From: Euhalothece natronophila Z-M001
GTDB taxonomy: Bacteria; Cyanobacteriota; Cyanobacteriia; Cyanobacteriales; Rubidibacteraceae
Reading direction: 5' to 3'
Length of the DNA: 64,000 nucleotides
Assembly (NCBI RefSeq): GCF_007904085.1
Contig: NZ_CP042326.1
Location: 496,001 to 560,000, forward strand
Shown: piece by piece, positions 56,414-64,000 of the stretch
Layout: each line of letters opens with the position of its first letter
How positions within the stretch are numbered: position 1 is the first letter of the stretch
Translations under genes and position numbers: made by a program
The notes under the pieces: model-generated
What the model was told of the DNA's origin: nothing
The model's input: the letters and a program-made list of their open reading frames with translations, nothing else
Databases searched by the model: none

Positions 56414-57982
56414 ATGAGTAATCAGCAACTCGATTTTTTAAATAAACAGCGTTCTGTTTCGGAATTAGTTGAAGATGTCAATGAACTGACTAAACAAATT
56501 CAAGAATTATACTACCGAGATAATAAGCCAATTATTGTCGGTTGGAGTGGCGGCAAAGATAGTACCACAGTGCTTCAGTTATTCTGGAATGCGATCGCTG
56601 ATCTGCCTGTTGAAAAAAGAACTAAAACAATTCATGTAATTAGTAATGATACTCTTGTTGAAAATCCAATTGTTTCTAATTGGGTGCGAAAGTATCATAA
56701 AAAAATGCAGGAAGCAGCCGAACAACAGCAAATGCCCATACAAACACATCTAACTTATCCTAGTGTTCAAGATAGATTTTGGGTTTGTCTGATTGGTAAA
56801 GGATATCCTGCGCCACGTAATAGATTTCGATGGTGTACTGATCGGATGAAAATTCAACCGACTGATTCTTTTATTCGGAAATTGATTAGAGATCAAGGAG
56901 AGGTCGTATTAGTTTTAGGGACTCGCAAAGCAGAAAGTAGAACACGAGAAAGAAATATGAAAAAGCATCGGAAATGGCGTGTTGAGGATCACCTTAATGC
57001 GAATCCGAGTCGTCCTAACTCTTTAATTTATTTACCCATCGAAGACTGGCAAACCAATGAAGTATGGCTGTATTTAATGCAATGGGAAAATCCTTGGGGA
57101 GGTAATAATAAAGATTTACTTTCAATGTATCAGGGGGCAACTGCTGATAATGAATGTCCATTAGTTGTTGATACTTCTACTCCCAGTTGTGGTGACTCTC
57201 GCTTTGGCTGTTGGGTTTGCACCATGGTAAGTAAAGATAAATCCATGGAGGCAATGATTCAAAATGATGAGGAAAAAGAATGGATGCAACCTTTGTTAGA
57301 TATTAGGAATGAATTAGATGTGGAAAATGATCATGATCGCCGAGATTTCCGCCGCATTTATGGTAAGGTTGAACTCTTTGAACGCAATACTGGGGATGGG
57401 GAAACGGCTATTAATCCTATACCTGGTCCTTATACAAAATATTGGCGAGAATATTGGTTAAGACGAGTCTTAGAAGCGCAAGTAGAAGTGCGAAAAAATG
57501 CCCCCGAAGGCATGGAAGATATTACCTTAATTCAACCTGAAGAATTAAGTGAGATTCGTCGGATTTGGCTAGAAGAAAAACATGAATTTGATGATAGCCT
57601 TCCTCGCATTTATCAAGAAGTGACGGGTGAACCTTTTTTTGATAATCGCTTGGGCGCAACTAATCAGGTTTTAGGTAGTGATGAATGGAGTGTGTTGGAG
57701 GAACTTTGTGAGAATGAAATGGACTTAGAATTGATGGCAAAATTATTAGATACGGAACGCCAATATCACACGAAATCTCGTCGCGTTGGTATCTATGAAT
57801 CGTTAGAAAAGTGTTTTGAAACCAGTTCTCGCAATAAGGAAGAAGCGATAGAAAATGCTCATCTAAAACGGGACTTAAAAACTGCGGTTAACGATCAAGA
57901 TGCGGAAAAAGTCAAGCAACTAACTTGGGCAAATATTAAGTTTGCTGGTAACAAGGAAGCGGATAATTCTGAACAAGATTAA
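56414..57982 (+). CDS. dndC: DNA phosphorothioation protein DndC
   Basis: A 522-residue PAPS-reductase-like sulfurtransferase that activates the DNA backbone and transfers sulfur in phosphorothioation. The ATP PP-loop is GWSGGKDSTTVLQLF (about 43-57). Cysteines in RFRWCTDRMK (about 139), NECPLVV and SCGDSRFGCWVCTM (about 257-270) can hold the Fe-S cluster. Length and motifs match intact DndC. The gene has its own upstream region rather than following dndB, which is absent. dndD lies a further 1 kb downstream. Confidence 0.92.
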   Translation: MSNQQLDFLNKQRSVSELVEDVNELTKQIQELYYRDNKPIIVGWSGGKDSTTVLQLFWNAIADLPVEKRTKTIHVISNDTLVENPIVSNWVRKYHKKMQEAAEQQQMPIQTHLTYPSVQDRFWVCLIGKGYPAPRNRFRWCTDRMKIQPTDSFIRKLIRDQGEVVLVLGTRKAESRTRERNMKKHRKWRVEDHLNANPSRPNSLIYLPIEDWQTNEVWLYLMQWENPWGGNNKDLLSMYQGATADNECPLVVDTSTPSCGDSRFGCWVCTMVSKDKSMEAMIQNDEEKEWMQPLLDIRNELDVENDHDRRDFRRIYGKVELFERNTGDGETAINPIPGPYTKYWREYWLRRVLEAQVEVRKNAPEGMEDITLIQPEELSEIRRIWLEEKHEFDDSLPRIYQEVTGEPFFDNRLGATNQVLGSDEWSVLEELCENEMDLELMAKLLDTERQYHTKSRRVGIYESLEKCFETSSRNKEEAIENAHLKRDLKTAVNDQDAEKVKQLTWANIKFAGNKEADNSEQD

Positions 57983-58025
57983 AAGGTAAATGTTTTGTTT
58001 TGTCAAAACTTTCCTCTTATCTAAC

Positions 58026-58286
58026 TCATTGAGAGGGAAATAACTTCACCTTTCCTAGAAGCCCTAAAATAGTTGTAAAAAGAACGATTAGAAATCCCCG
58101 GTTATGTTGTTTATTAAACTGCTGAAATAGATTGCTGGTGTTTTCTTCTACTCTAGCCAAACGACTATCTAAAGATTGTATCTTCTCACCAAGACTATCT
58201 GTCTTAGTATCTATCTTTTCATCTAAGCTATCTATTTTCGTTTCTAGTCGTTCTAAAATTTTTGCAAAATCAGTTTCTGTTGTCAT
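58026..58286 (-). CDS. Small coiled-coil membrane protein of unknown function
   Basis: 86 residues. A regular heptad pattern (LERLETKIDSLDEKID, LGEKIQSLDSRLARVEEN) forms a coiled coil over residues 8-55, followed by one probable membrane segment near the C-terminus (FLIVLFTTILGLLGKV). This layout is common among small cyanobacterial proteins of unknown role. It lies on the minus strand between dndC and dndD, interrupting the dnd order. Confidence 0.6.
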   Translation of the reverse strand: MTTETDFAKILERLETKIDSLDEKIDTKTDSLGEKIQSLDSRLARVEENTSNLFQQFNKQHNRGFLIVLFTTILGLLGKVKLFPSQ

Positions 58287-58369
58287 GCGAAATGCCTTTT
58301 AGTTACTTAATTGTATCAAATTAATTTCTCTTGCTTAAGGTTTTAAGGAATAAGCTCAGTTATGTGGTA

Positions 58370-58497
58370 CTATAGCAATCCTAAATCAGTTGTAAATTCC
58401 TGCATTTGATCCCCCCTTTAATTCCCCCCTTATTAAGGGGGGTTAGGGGGGATCGTAAGTTAAGCTACTTTTTACAAATGAGAGCATATTGCTATAG
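58370..58497. mobile_element. 128-bp inverted-repeat element (MITE-like)
   Basis: Perfect 10-bp terminal inverted repeats, CTATAGCAAT (58370-58379) and ATTGCTATAG (58488-58497), enclose a non-coding core. The core has nested inverted repeats GATCCCCCC (58408-58416) and GGGGGGATC (58446-58454). The core resembles the tandem repeats at 46762-47020. There is no coding capacity. Confidence 0.75.
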
Positions 58498-58501
58498 CTA
58501 G

Positions 58502-58783
58502 TTATGTTTTTTTCTTGTCTGCATGACCGAGTTGTTTTTCTGGTGCAATTTCATCTCGGATTAATTGTTTAAGTTCTGTTATTTCTGGGAAGCGTCCCGC
58601 ATCTTTGCGACACCATACCACTTTACTATTAGCAATGACCTGAAAAACGCCACCTTCAGCAGGACAGAGTGATAATTCCGTTATATCCTGAGTAAAGGTG
58701 GTTAAAAGCTCTTGAGCCATCCAAGCAGCGCGAAGTAGCCACCGACATTGGGTGCAATAGTGGATTTCAACTCGATTACTCAT
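58502..58783 (-). CDS. SelT/SelW/SelH-family redox protein (Rdx)
   Basis: 93 residues with a thioredoxin-like fold. The N-terminal strand ends in the redox motif YCTQCRWLLRA (CxxC near residue 10), followed by a helix, LSLCPAEGGVFQVIANSKVVW and a C-terminal helix, all typical of bacterial Cys homologs of selenoprotein W. The role is presumed redox; partners are unknown. It sits between dndC and dndD on the opposite strand, so it does not belong to a dnd operon. Confidence 0.82.
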   Translation of the reverse strand: MSNRVEIHYCTQCRWLLRAAWMAQELLTTFTQDITELSLCPAEGGVFQVIANSKVVWCRKDAGRFPEITELKQLIRDEIAPEKQLGHADKKKT

Positions 58784-58980
58784 CTTCCCTATTATCTGTT
58801 AGATCTCTTGATTCAGTTTTAACATCAAAATTGGGAAGGGCGCGATCATACTGTTAAAGCAAACATTATCAGCACGACTCTTTCTAGCTAATATGGGAAT
58901 ATCTGCTTGTTATCTGTCATTATTGAGGAAGGGTTATCAGTTACCCTGTTCAATAGTATCGTGATTCTGAAAACTTCCTC

Positions 58981-60951
58981 GTGATCTTACGTGAATTAGT
59001 CTTAGAAAATTTTGGTCCCTATCGCGGACGACAAGTGATAGATTTATCTCCTGATGCTGGGGAACAAGTTCGCCCGATTATTCTCTTTGGGGGGATGAAT
59101 GGTGGGGGAAAAACGACGTTTATGGATGCAATTCGCTTGGCGTTTTATGGACAGCGGGCGCAATGTTCCACACGGGGAAGTTTAAGTTATAGTGATTTTC
59201 TCTCGCAAGCGGTTAATCGTCACAGTGAGGGAAAAACGCGCATTGAGTTGGCGTTTGAGGAGATATTAAATAATCAGTTAGTGGTTTTTCGGGTAACTCG
59301 CACTTGGCAAAAAGGGGATAATAAGGATACTTTAAGTATTTTAGTCGATGATTGGCCCGATCGCGCTTTGACCAATACTTGGGATGAATATATTGAAAAT
59401 TTACTCCCGTTAGGAATATCTAATCTCTTTCTCTTTGATGGTGAACAGGTTAAAGAATTAGCAGAGTTAGATGTTCCACCGCCACAAGTAAAAGAGGCAA
59501 TTCAATCTTTATTAGGGTTAGAATTGGCAGAAAAATTAGGCGAAGATTTAGAGGTTTTAGTTAATCGCAAACGGAAACAATTAGCGAATAAAAGCACCCT
59601 CAGTAATATTGAAGCTATTGAAACTAAACTGAATCAACAAAAAGCAGACTTAAATACAGCAAAAGAACAACAAGAACAATTACAAAGAAAGCTCGATCGC
59701 GCTCATGAAGATCACCGTCTTGCCTTAGAAAATTTTATCTCAGAAGGCGGGAAAATTGCCTCTCAACGCTCACAATTGCAACGGAAAATTAATGACTTAA
59801 AAGAGAATGCGGAAACGGAAAAAGAAGCCCTGCGAGAATTGGCAGCAGATATGTTACCGTTAGCCCTAATTACACCTCTCCTCAACGCTGCAAAAGAACA
59901 GGGAGAACAGGAATTAGAATATCAACAGGCTTTAATGACGCATGAAGTTGTAAAAAAGCGCGATCGCGCTCTCCTAGACTATATCAATCAACTTGCCATC
60001 TCCGCCACTGAAGTTGATAAAATTTCTGCCTTTTTACAAGAAGAAAACCAAACCCTAGAAGCCAAACTTCATCCCAAAATTCCGCCCTACTTACGTTCCG
60101 ATCAAGATACCCTCAATTTCTTAAATACGGTACTTGATTATCGACTTCCCAATCTCTTAAAGGAATTAAAAACAAAACAAGAAAAACTAGAAGAGATTAA
60201 AATTGAAATTGATAACAGCGATCGCGAAATTGCCAACGCCGCCTCCCCAGAAATCTATCAAAAACTAGAAACCGCCGTTAAAGAAGCGCAAAATAAAAAA
60301 GCTGAAGCCCAAGCTAACTATGAATCAGGGCAACGTTACCTGCAAGAATTAGAAGAAAAAATCAAAGAAACCAAGCAAGAATTAGAACGGTATAGCCAAG
60401 AAGCCATTGATCAAAACAATAACGAACATATCATTCAATCTGCTGCCAAAGTACAGAAAACGCTCGAACAATTTAAAGAGAAACTGACCCTAAAAAAACT
60501 CAATAAATTAGAAATTGAAGTAACCGAATGCTTCCGTTATCTTCTCCATAAATCAGACTTAGTGCATCGGGTTAGTATTGATACCCATAACTTTCGCCTT
60601 TCCCTCTTTGATACCCAAGGAAAACCCATTCCCAAACATCGCCTTTCTGCTGGAGAAAAACAACTCCTCGCCATTGCTTTCTTATGGGGATTAGCGCGAG
60701 TATCTCACCGTCAACTTCCCATCGCCATTGACACACCTCTAGGGCGTTTAGACTCCTCCCACCGCCATAACCTTGTTGAAAGATATTTCCCCAGTGCTTC
60801 CCATCAAGTGATTTTATTATCCACTGATACCGAAATTGGGGAAGTGGAATATCAGCAGTTAAAATCTCAAGACGCGATCGCGCATCAGTATCAATTAACC
60901 TACGAAGAAGACACAGGGGAAACCATTGTGCAGTCGGGATACTTTTTTTAG
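58981..60951 (+). CDS. dndD: DNA phosphorothioation protein DndD
   Basis: A 656-residue SMC/Rad50-like ATPase. The P-loop is GGMNGGGKTTFMDAIRL (about 37-53). A long coiled coil occupies roughly residues 190-480. The ABC signature is RLSAGEKQLLAIAFLWGLA (about 557) with the Walker B LPIAIDTPLGRLDS and HQVILLSTDTEI after it. DndD is thought to shape or nick the DNA during sulfur insertion. The start is GTG. No dndE follows: the next gene is on the other strand 10 bases away. Confidence 0.9.
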   Translation: MILRELVLENFGPYRGRQVIDLSPDAGEQVRPIILFGGMNGGGKTTFMDAIRLAFYGQRAQCSTRGSLSYSDFLSQAVNRHSEGKTRIELAFEEILNNQLVVFRVTRTWQKGDNKDTLSILVDDWPDRALTNTWDEYIENLLPLGISNLFLFDGEQVKELAELDVPPPQVKEAIQSLLGLELAEKLGEDLEVLVNRKRKQLANKSTLSNIEAIETKLNQQKADLNTAKEQQEQLQRKLDRAHEDHRLALENFISEGGKIASQRSQLQRKINDLKENAETEKEALRELAADMLPLALITPLLNAAKEQGEQELEYQQALMTHEVVKKRDRALLDYINQLAISATEVDKISAFLQEENQTLEAKLHPKIPPYLRSDQDTLNFLNTVLDYRLPNLLKELKTKQEKLEEIKIEIDNSDREIANAASPEIYQKLETAVKEAQNKKAEAQANYESGQRYLQELEEKIKETKQELERYSQEAIDQNNNEHIIQSAAKVQKTLEQFKEKLTLKKLNKLEIEVTECFRYLLHKSDLVHRVSIDTHNFRLSLFDTQGKPIPKHRLSAGEKQLLAIAFLWGLARVSHRQLPIAIDTPLGRLDSSHRHNLVERYFPSASHQVILLSTDTEIGEVEYQQLKSQDAIAHQYQLTYEEDTGETIVQSGYFF

Positions 60952-60960
60952 TTGATGAAA

Positions 60961-62235
60961 CTAAGAATTAGGAGAATTTTTAGAGTGCTTACGTTTGCGT
61001 AAAGATTGAGCTTTATTCTCTAAATCTTGGAAGAAATCAGTTTCTACAATTTCTTTAACTTCTTCTTCTTTCTTTTGCTGATCAATTTCAATTCGCAATT
61101 CAGTAATCTCTTGTTTTAATTGATGCTCCCGAGCGTGAATCTTATTCGCCATATTTTCAAAAACTCTTGCTAAATCGCCCAATTCATCTAAGCGAAACTT
61201 AATTCCTTCTAAAGCATTTAAATCAAATTCTCCATTTTCAATTTTTGTTGCTGTTGTAGTCATCGCTAGAATTGGCTTAGCGAGTTGACGTGCTAATAAA
61301 ACAATTAAAATTAGCATTAAAGTCGCAACACCAAAGCCAATATAAATAATCTCTCGGGCTAAAGTTCGTGCAGGGCGAAAAGCCTCTTCCTGAGAAATCT
61401 CTGCAATGAGAGCGACTCCACTATGATCAACCCACTGGTAAATCCCAATTACAGGAACCCCCTCATAGTTTTCATACATCCCACGACCACTTTCACCATT
61501 GAGAGCTTTATTAATCCCTTGGCTACTAGTTGTGTCCCTAGATAAATCATTAGAAGAATCTACTCCTGAAATAAAACGATTTTCTCCAGTCCCTCGATTA
61601 ACCAAATAAGTTTCTCCAGTTTCCCCTAAACCAGTTCGTTCTCGAATCAACTGATCAACTGCATCTAAATTGAGACTAGTTGCTAATGCACCTTGTCTTT
61701 GATTGTCAGAATCAAGGATCGGCGTAGCAAGAGTTACCCTAGGCTTTTCTGCATGAGATGATTGATAAATTGTCGGGATAACATTTGTCTCATCTGGTTC
61801 AAAATAGGTTGTGGTGTTACCAAGACCTAAATATCGTCCTTCTCGACTAGGATCACTAGATAGTAAAACAATCCCTCCCGTTGTCAAAATACTAACTTCA
61901 TCAATATCTGGTTTGAGAGTAACCACCTCTTGAAAAAGATCATTGAGTACTTCGCTCTCATCTCCCTCAGAATTGGAAGTAACGGCTTCTATTCCCTCCT
62001 TAGTTTCTGGTAAGTTTGCTAATAAAATAGCATCTCGACGTTGATTATCAAACCACTGTTCCAACTCATGGTCTTTCAGGGAAACCGCCACATCTAAACG
62101 TTCAAAAACTGAGTTTTTTAGATGAGCTCTGGCTCGATTATAAGCAGTTACAGCAACTACTGAAAGTGTAATCAGAGAGAGAATATAAAAGGATCCTGCT
62201 AATTGAAATAATAAACTTTTACGTAATAGTTTCAT
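60961..62235 (-). CDS. Cache-HAMP membrane sensor without output domain
   Basis: 424 residues. A membrane segment near 10-32 precedes a periplasmic Cache-like domain (about 35-290, with GGIVLLSSDPSREGRYLGL and GVPVIGIYQWVDHSGVALIAEI). A second membrane segment (about 295-315), a HAMP domain (AKPILAMTTTATKIENGEF, about 317-366) and a charged coiled coil (about 365-410) follow. No kinase, cyclase or methyl-accepting domain is present. It may signal through a partner, or be truncated. It lies downstream of another Cache protein in the same direction. Confidence 0.78.
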   Translation of the reverse strand: MKLLRKSLLFQLAGSFYILSLITLSVVAVTAYNRARAHLKNSVFERLDVAVSLKDHELEQWFDNQRRDAILLANLPETKEGIEAVTSNSEGDESEVLNDLFQEVVTLKPDIDEVSILTTGGIVLLSSDPSREGRYLGLGNTTTYFEPDETNVIPTIYQSSHAEKPRVTLATPILDSDNQRQGALATSLNLDAVDQLIRERTGLGETGETYLVNRGTGENRFISGVDSSNDLSRDTTSSQGINKALNGESGRGMYENYEGVPVIGIYQWVDHSGVALIAEISQEEAFRPARTLAREIIYIGFGVATLMLILIVLLARQLAKPILAMTTTATKIENGEFDLNALEGIKFRLDELGDLARVFENMANKIHAREHQLKQEITELRIEIDQQKKEEEVKEIVETDFFQDLENKAQSLRKRKHSKNSPNS

Positions 62236-62301
62236 GCCGGTTTCCGTTGCTTAGTGATGAGTTGATCATGTGATAAAACAAGATTAAAATTATTAATGAG
62301 C

Positions 62302-63327
62302 TTATAACTTATTTGTTTTTGCTTTCACTTTTGGCTTAAAGAGAAAAAGGATCATCGATAACAAAGCAGTGATGCTAAAACCTAATCCATAAATCCAAGC
62401 TGCTAGCCGCCTAGCCGGTGCAAATATTTGGTATTGTTTCAACTCAGATAACAAAGCCAAATTGTATTCCGATATCCACCGATAATCACCGATAACTGGG
62501 TTTCTATTGTAGTTTAAGTAGAGCTCTTGATTGCTATTTCTATGTAAAATTGCTTCATCAATCCCTGGACTACTAATTCCATCGCCCAGAGTATGTGATT
62601 CAACAGAGTGAGCCACCAATTCATTTTTTTCAGGAGAAATTCGTCCAACGAGATAAACCTCTAAAGAGGGAGCTTCTTCTGAGGGAAGTTCTAGAGTATA
62701 AGGTAATTCACGCATTTCCTGATTAAGAGCATCTAAATCAAGATCCACTGCTAAAAAACCAACCCGTTGATCTTCCTCATTATGAAGGGGAGTCGCAAAA
62801 GTGATCATGGGCATAGCATCTCGGCGAGAAGCATAGAAATTAGGAACGACTTGATCGCGATTTTCAGGGGTAAGATAAGTGCTGGTATTTTGAATTGGTT
62901 GATATGAGCCCTCTATAGACCCCTTAGTGGAATAAACGATAATGCTACTCTGATTTAAAAGGGAAACAGAATAGCTGTTTTCTAACAAGTCCACTTCTTC
63001 TAATAAAGCTTCAATAGTTGGAACTTCCTCAGGATTAATTCCCCCTGATTCCAAGATTTCAACAATTTGAGGAGATTCCCCCAAAACTTCACTTGCCTCT
63101 AGAACCGTATTCTGTTGCTGATTAAACCAGCTTTCTAACTGTTCTTCTTTAATCTCAGCAATAGTATTCAATTCGTTAAATACAGCAGGAACAATTTGGC
63201 TTCGCATGGACACATAAACTAAAAATGCGCTTAAACTAAAGGCTGTAATTGCTATAAGGGGAAGCCAATCAATTAACATTCCAATGCGGTTACTCCACGA
63301 AGAATTTAACTTTTGGTATGAACTCAT
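62302..63327 (-). CDS. Cache-domain membrane protein with no cytoplasmic module
   Basis: 341 residues from the ATG at 63327, which lies 4 bases after the substrate-binding gene's stop; the longer frame to 63390 would overlap that gene by 59 bases. One N-terminal membrane segment (LPLIAITAFSLSAFLVYV), a Cache-like extracellular domain and a C-terminal membrane segment (SITALLSMILFLF) are visible, then only a short lysine-rich tail. The extracellular part resembles that of the next gene (DYRWISEYNLALLSEL against IYQWVDHSGVALIAEI). It has no HAMP or output domain. Confidence 0.75.
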   Translation of the reverse strand: MSSYQKLNSSWSNRIGMLIDWLPLIAITAFSLSAFLVYVSMRSQIVPAVFNELNTIAEIKEEQLESWFNQQQNTVLEASEVLGESPQIVEILESGGINPEEVPTIEALLEEVDLLENSYSVSLLNQSSIIVYSTKGSIEGSYQPIQNTSTYLTPENRDQVVPNFYASRRDAMPMITFATPLHNEEDQRVGFLAVDLDLDALNQEMRELPYTLELPSEEAPSLEVYLVGRISPEKNELVAHSVESHTLGDGISSPGIDEAILHRNSNQELYLNYNRNPVIGDYRWISEYNLALLSELKQYQIFAPARRLAAWIYGLGFSITALLSMILFLFKPKVKAKTNKL

Positions 63328-63331
63328 GGCT

Positions 63332-64000
63332 CTATTCCCATTCTTCAAAAATTTGCTCAATTTCTTCTCTTGCTTTCTCTGCTGAGTCACGGGGGCTTAC
63401 ATCTTCTTCCACCATTCGAGATAAGGCATTTCCCCACACCCCTCTTGCTTCTACTTCCGCATAAGCAGGGTTAAAAACTGTATAAGAGGGACGAGTGCGC
63501 TCAAAATACTGGTGAGTTTTATACACATGGGGATCCTCAGGATCATTCCAAAATGGACGTTCTAAAATTGTTTCCATCACAGGATAAAAGCGACCTTGAG
63601 AACCTTCATTAAATTCTGCTAGGTGTTCTGGTTGTATGAGATAGCTTACTAAATCTTGGGCTTTTTCCGTTTGAGGAGCTCCTTCTGGCAAAATCAACTG
63701 TTTAATTGAGGTGATATACTCCATGGGTTCACCATTTACTTTATTGGGCCATTCGATTGTTCCCATTTCCTCTTTATAAGTAGAGGGATTCTGTCGCTGA
63801 GAACCTGGAATTGATAAAGTAGGGTTGGGAGTCATTAAAGTCTCTCGACTCAGGAAAGAAATATTATTATCTGGGTCAGTCCAATTCGTTACATTACTGG
63901 GAATATAGTCATTTTCATAAAAATCCTTAATTTGAGATAAAATCTCTGTCAATTTCTCTAAGTCAGAATCGTTAAAGGTGAGTTCTCCATTTTCATCCAC
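63332..64000 (-). CDS. ABC transporter substrate-binding protein (family 1), C-terminal part
   Basis: The window ends inside this gene; the last 222 codons are present. Segments such as GTIEWPNKVNGEP, LILPEGAPQTEKAQDLVSYL and a C-terminal ALSRMVEEDVSPRDSAEKA match the C-lobe of extracellular solute-binding proteins, usually for sugars or oligosaccharides. The upstream part with the signal peptide lies outside. It is followed 4 bases later by a Cache sensor gene, so binding protein and sensors may form one sensing unit. Confidence 0.78.
   Translation of the reverse strand: MDENGELTFNDSDLEKLTEILSQIKDFYENDYIPSNVTNWTDPDNNISFLSRETLMTPNPTLSIPGSQRQNPSTYKEEMGTIEWPNKVNGEPMEYITSIKQLILPEGAPQTEKAQDLVSYLIQPEHLAEFNEGSQGRFYPVMETILERPFWNDPEDPHVYKTHQYFERTRPSYTVFNPAYAEVEARGVWGNALSRMVEEDVSPRDSAEKAREEIEQIFEEWE

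Overview
The window is a stretch of cyanobacterial chromosome. PsaE, the PSII lipoprotein PsbQ (CyanoQ), GlgB and GlgX, the pilMNOQ operon, a UPF0182 protein and many copies of the octamer GCGATCGC (HIP1) all point to a unicellular cyanobacterium. The HIP1 density and gene set would suit the Halothece/Dactylococcopsis group, but that is only an impression.

Positions 1-38.2 kb are mostly housekeeping. In order: a ferredoxin-like tail; a Bax-inhibitor membrane protein; an AGE epimerase; glgB; a PAS histidine kinase; a HerA ATPase; a TnpB element (IS-A); surE; a probable glutamine synthetase inactivating factor (gifB-like) behind an NtcA site and a glutamine riboswitch; sdhB; an XPB-like helicase with glgX; an arsR gene; a pentapeptide protein; mutM with an apparent frameshift; psaE; pilQ-O-N-M on the minus strand; UPF0182; fabD-fabH-plsX; a Rieske oxygenase; a ThiO-like oxidase overlapping psbQ; an alpha/beta hydrolase without its nucleophile; a PatA-like regulator; and argS.

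Positions 38.2-47.4 kb hold a compact type III-B CRISPR-Cas locus. Two arrays share one 36-bp repeat (11 and 4 copies) and flank a plus-strand operon: HD-less cas10/cmr2, cmr3, cmr4, cmr5, a Uma2-family nuclease, a CARF effector and one long double-RAMP (Cmr6/Cmr1-like) gene. There is no cas1, cas2 or cas6. Repeat polarity (GGAAAC 3' end) and the shared flank place both leaders on the right, so crRNAs are read from the minus strand. An internally deleted TnpB-type element sits in the leader of the first array, and a decayed repeat-leader junction lies to its left.

Positions 47.7-61 kb hold a large radical SAM protein and then a worn phosphorothioation (dnd) island. It contains an ATPase whose first codons are cut off by a second TnpB element (IS-B), an XRE-HNH gene lying between two truncated genes, a cysteine desulfurase lacking its N-terminal half, dndC and dndD. 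dndB, dndE and the dptFGH restriction genes are not seen. Two short minus-strand genes and a small inverted-repeat element separate dndC from dndD.

The last 3 kb hold two Cache-type membrane sensors without output domains, next to a substrate-binding protein cut by the window end. The most unusual parts are the cas6-less CRISPR locus with its embedded Uma2 and CARF genes, the element inside its leader, the riboswitch-controlled gif-like gene, and the scarred dnd island.
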